NCBI RefSeq assembly: GCF_019132845.1 | Contig: NZ_JAHSPR010000015.1 | Location: forward strand, 1-33,957 | Reading direction: 5' to 3' | Origin: Advenella alkanexedens | GTDB lineage: Bacteria > Pseudomonadota > Gammaproteobacteria > Burkholderiales > Burkholderiaceae_B | DNA: 33,957 bases | Part shown: positions 33,753-33,957 of the stretch, one piece after another | Layout of the letters: each line of letters begins with the position of its first letter | How positions within the stretch are numbered: the first letter of the stretch is position 1 | Program-made: the position numbers and the translations under genes | Notes under the pieces: model-generated | What the model saw: only the letters and a program-made list of their open reading frames with translations | Database searches by the model: none | Told to the model about the DNA's origin: nothing

Positions 33753-33957
33753 GCATTGTCTGGCAGCTGGAGGAAGTGTAATGACCATGAATGGTCACTG
33801 TGATTAACAGTATCTTGCTTAAACTTATCTGAACAATGGTAGAACTGGCTCATATTTATCCCCTCTATGATTGTTTATCTTTTTCACCATAAAAAGTATC
33901 AGGGGCTACTCAGGGCTACATAAAGATATTTATCTACTTTTACTGATTGATAAGTAG
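33753..33957. other. Unassigned AT-rich sequence at the right edge
   Basis: 205 bp with no ORF worth calling. GGGCTAC occurs twice 10 bp apart (33903-33909 and 33913-33919). The sequence may be the scar of the deletion that removed the rest of the BREX locus. Confidence 0.4.

Overview
The window looks like chromosome of a betaproteobacterium of the order Burkholderiales, most likely family Alcaligenaceae. This is inferred from recognised proteins: HslV carries the short propeptide and near-identical core I associate with Bordetella relatives, and the dapF-DUF484-xerC and metK-ahcY-(small membrane protein)-metF gene orders fit the same group. No rRNA, tRNA or CRISPR array was seen. Most of the window is conserved chromosome. 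Only the last ~1.4 kb is clearly accessory.

Layout. 1-302 is the 3' end of a tctA-type permease gene, followed by a strong terminator. 461-4182 is a TetR regulator with a near-perfect palindromic operator and a DevBCA-like exporter (adaptor, FtsX-type permease, ATPase). 4195-5760 holds a PduO-type cobalamin adenosyltransferase, a UspA protein and a CusF-like periplasmic protein. 5849-8248 (minus strand) is hslVU and dksA. 8373-13226 is a zinc-homeostasis block: a CobW-family GTPase with a His/Cys-rich loop, Zur, a Zur-box-like dyad, and on the other strand a tiny membrane protein coupled to znuC, znuB and znuA. 13227-16704 (minus) is lpxL-like, dapF, DUF484 and xerC.

16904-21239 is an S-adenosylmethionine cycle block: metK behind a long, structured leader, ahcY behind a clear SAH riboswitch, a small four-helix membrane protein, and metF. 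21327-26403 holds 5-formyl-THF cyclo-ligase (minus), a lipoprotein-type Slt transglycosylase, cca, and a MidA/NDUFAF7-type methyltransferase (minus).

26571-32488 is the most interesting functional unit. A near-consensus Fur box overlaps a perfect -10 hexamer and precedes five tightly packed genes: imelysin, di-haem DUF1111 oxidoreductase, a second imelysin whose GxHxxE motif is altered, a membrane fatty-acid-hydroxylase-type protein, and a di-haem cytochrome c peroxidase/MauG-like protein. The last two overlap by 116 nt across an A AAA AAG heptamer. The arrangement suggests an iron-starvation-induced envelope system combining iron binding, periplasmic redox chemistry and a membrane di-iron oxygenase.

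32549-33957 is a scrap yard: an IS3-type element with intact orfA and frameshift signal but truncated orfB, apparently inserted in an IS66-family remnant, followed by the first ~76 codons of a BrxA (BREX phage-defence) gene.
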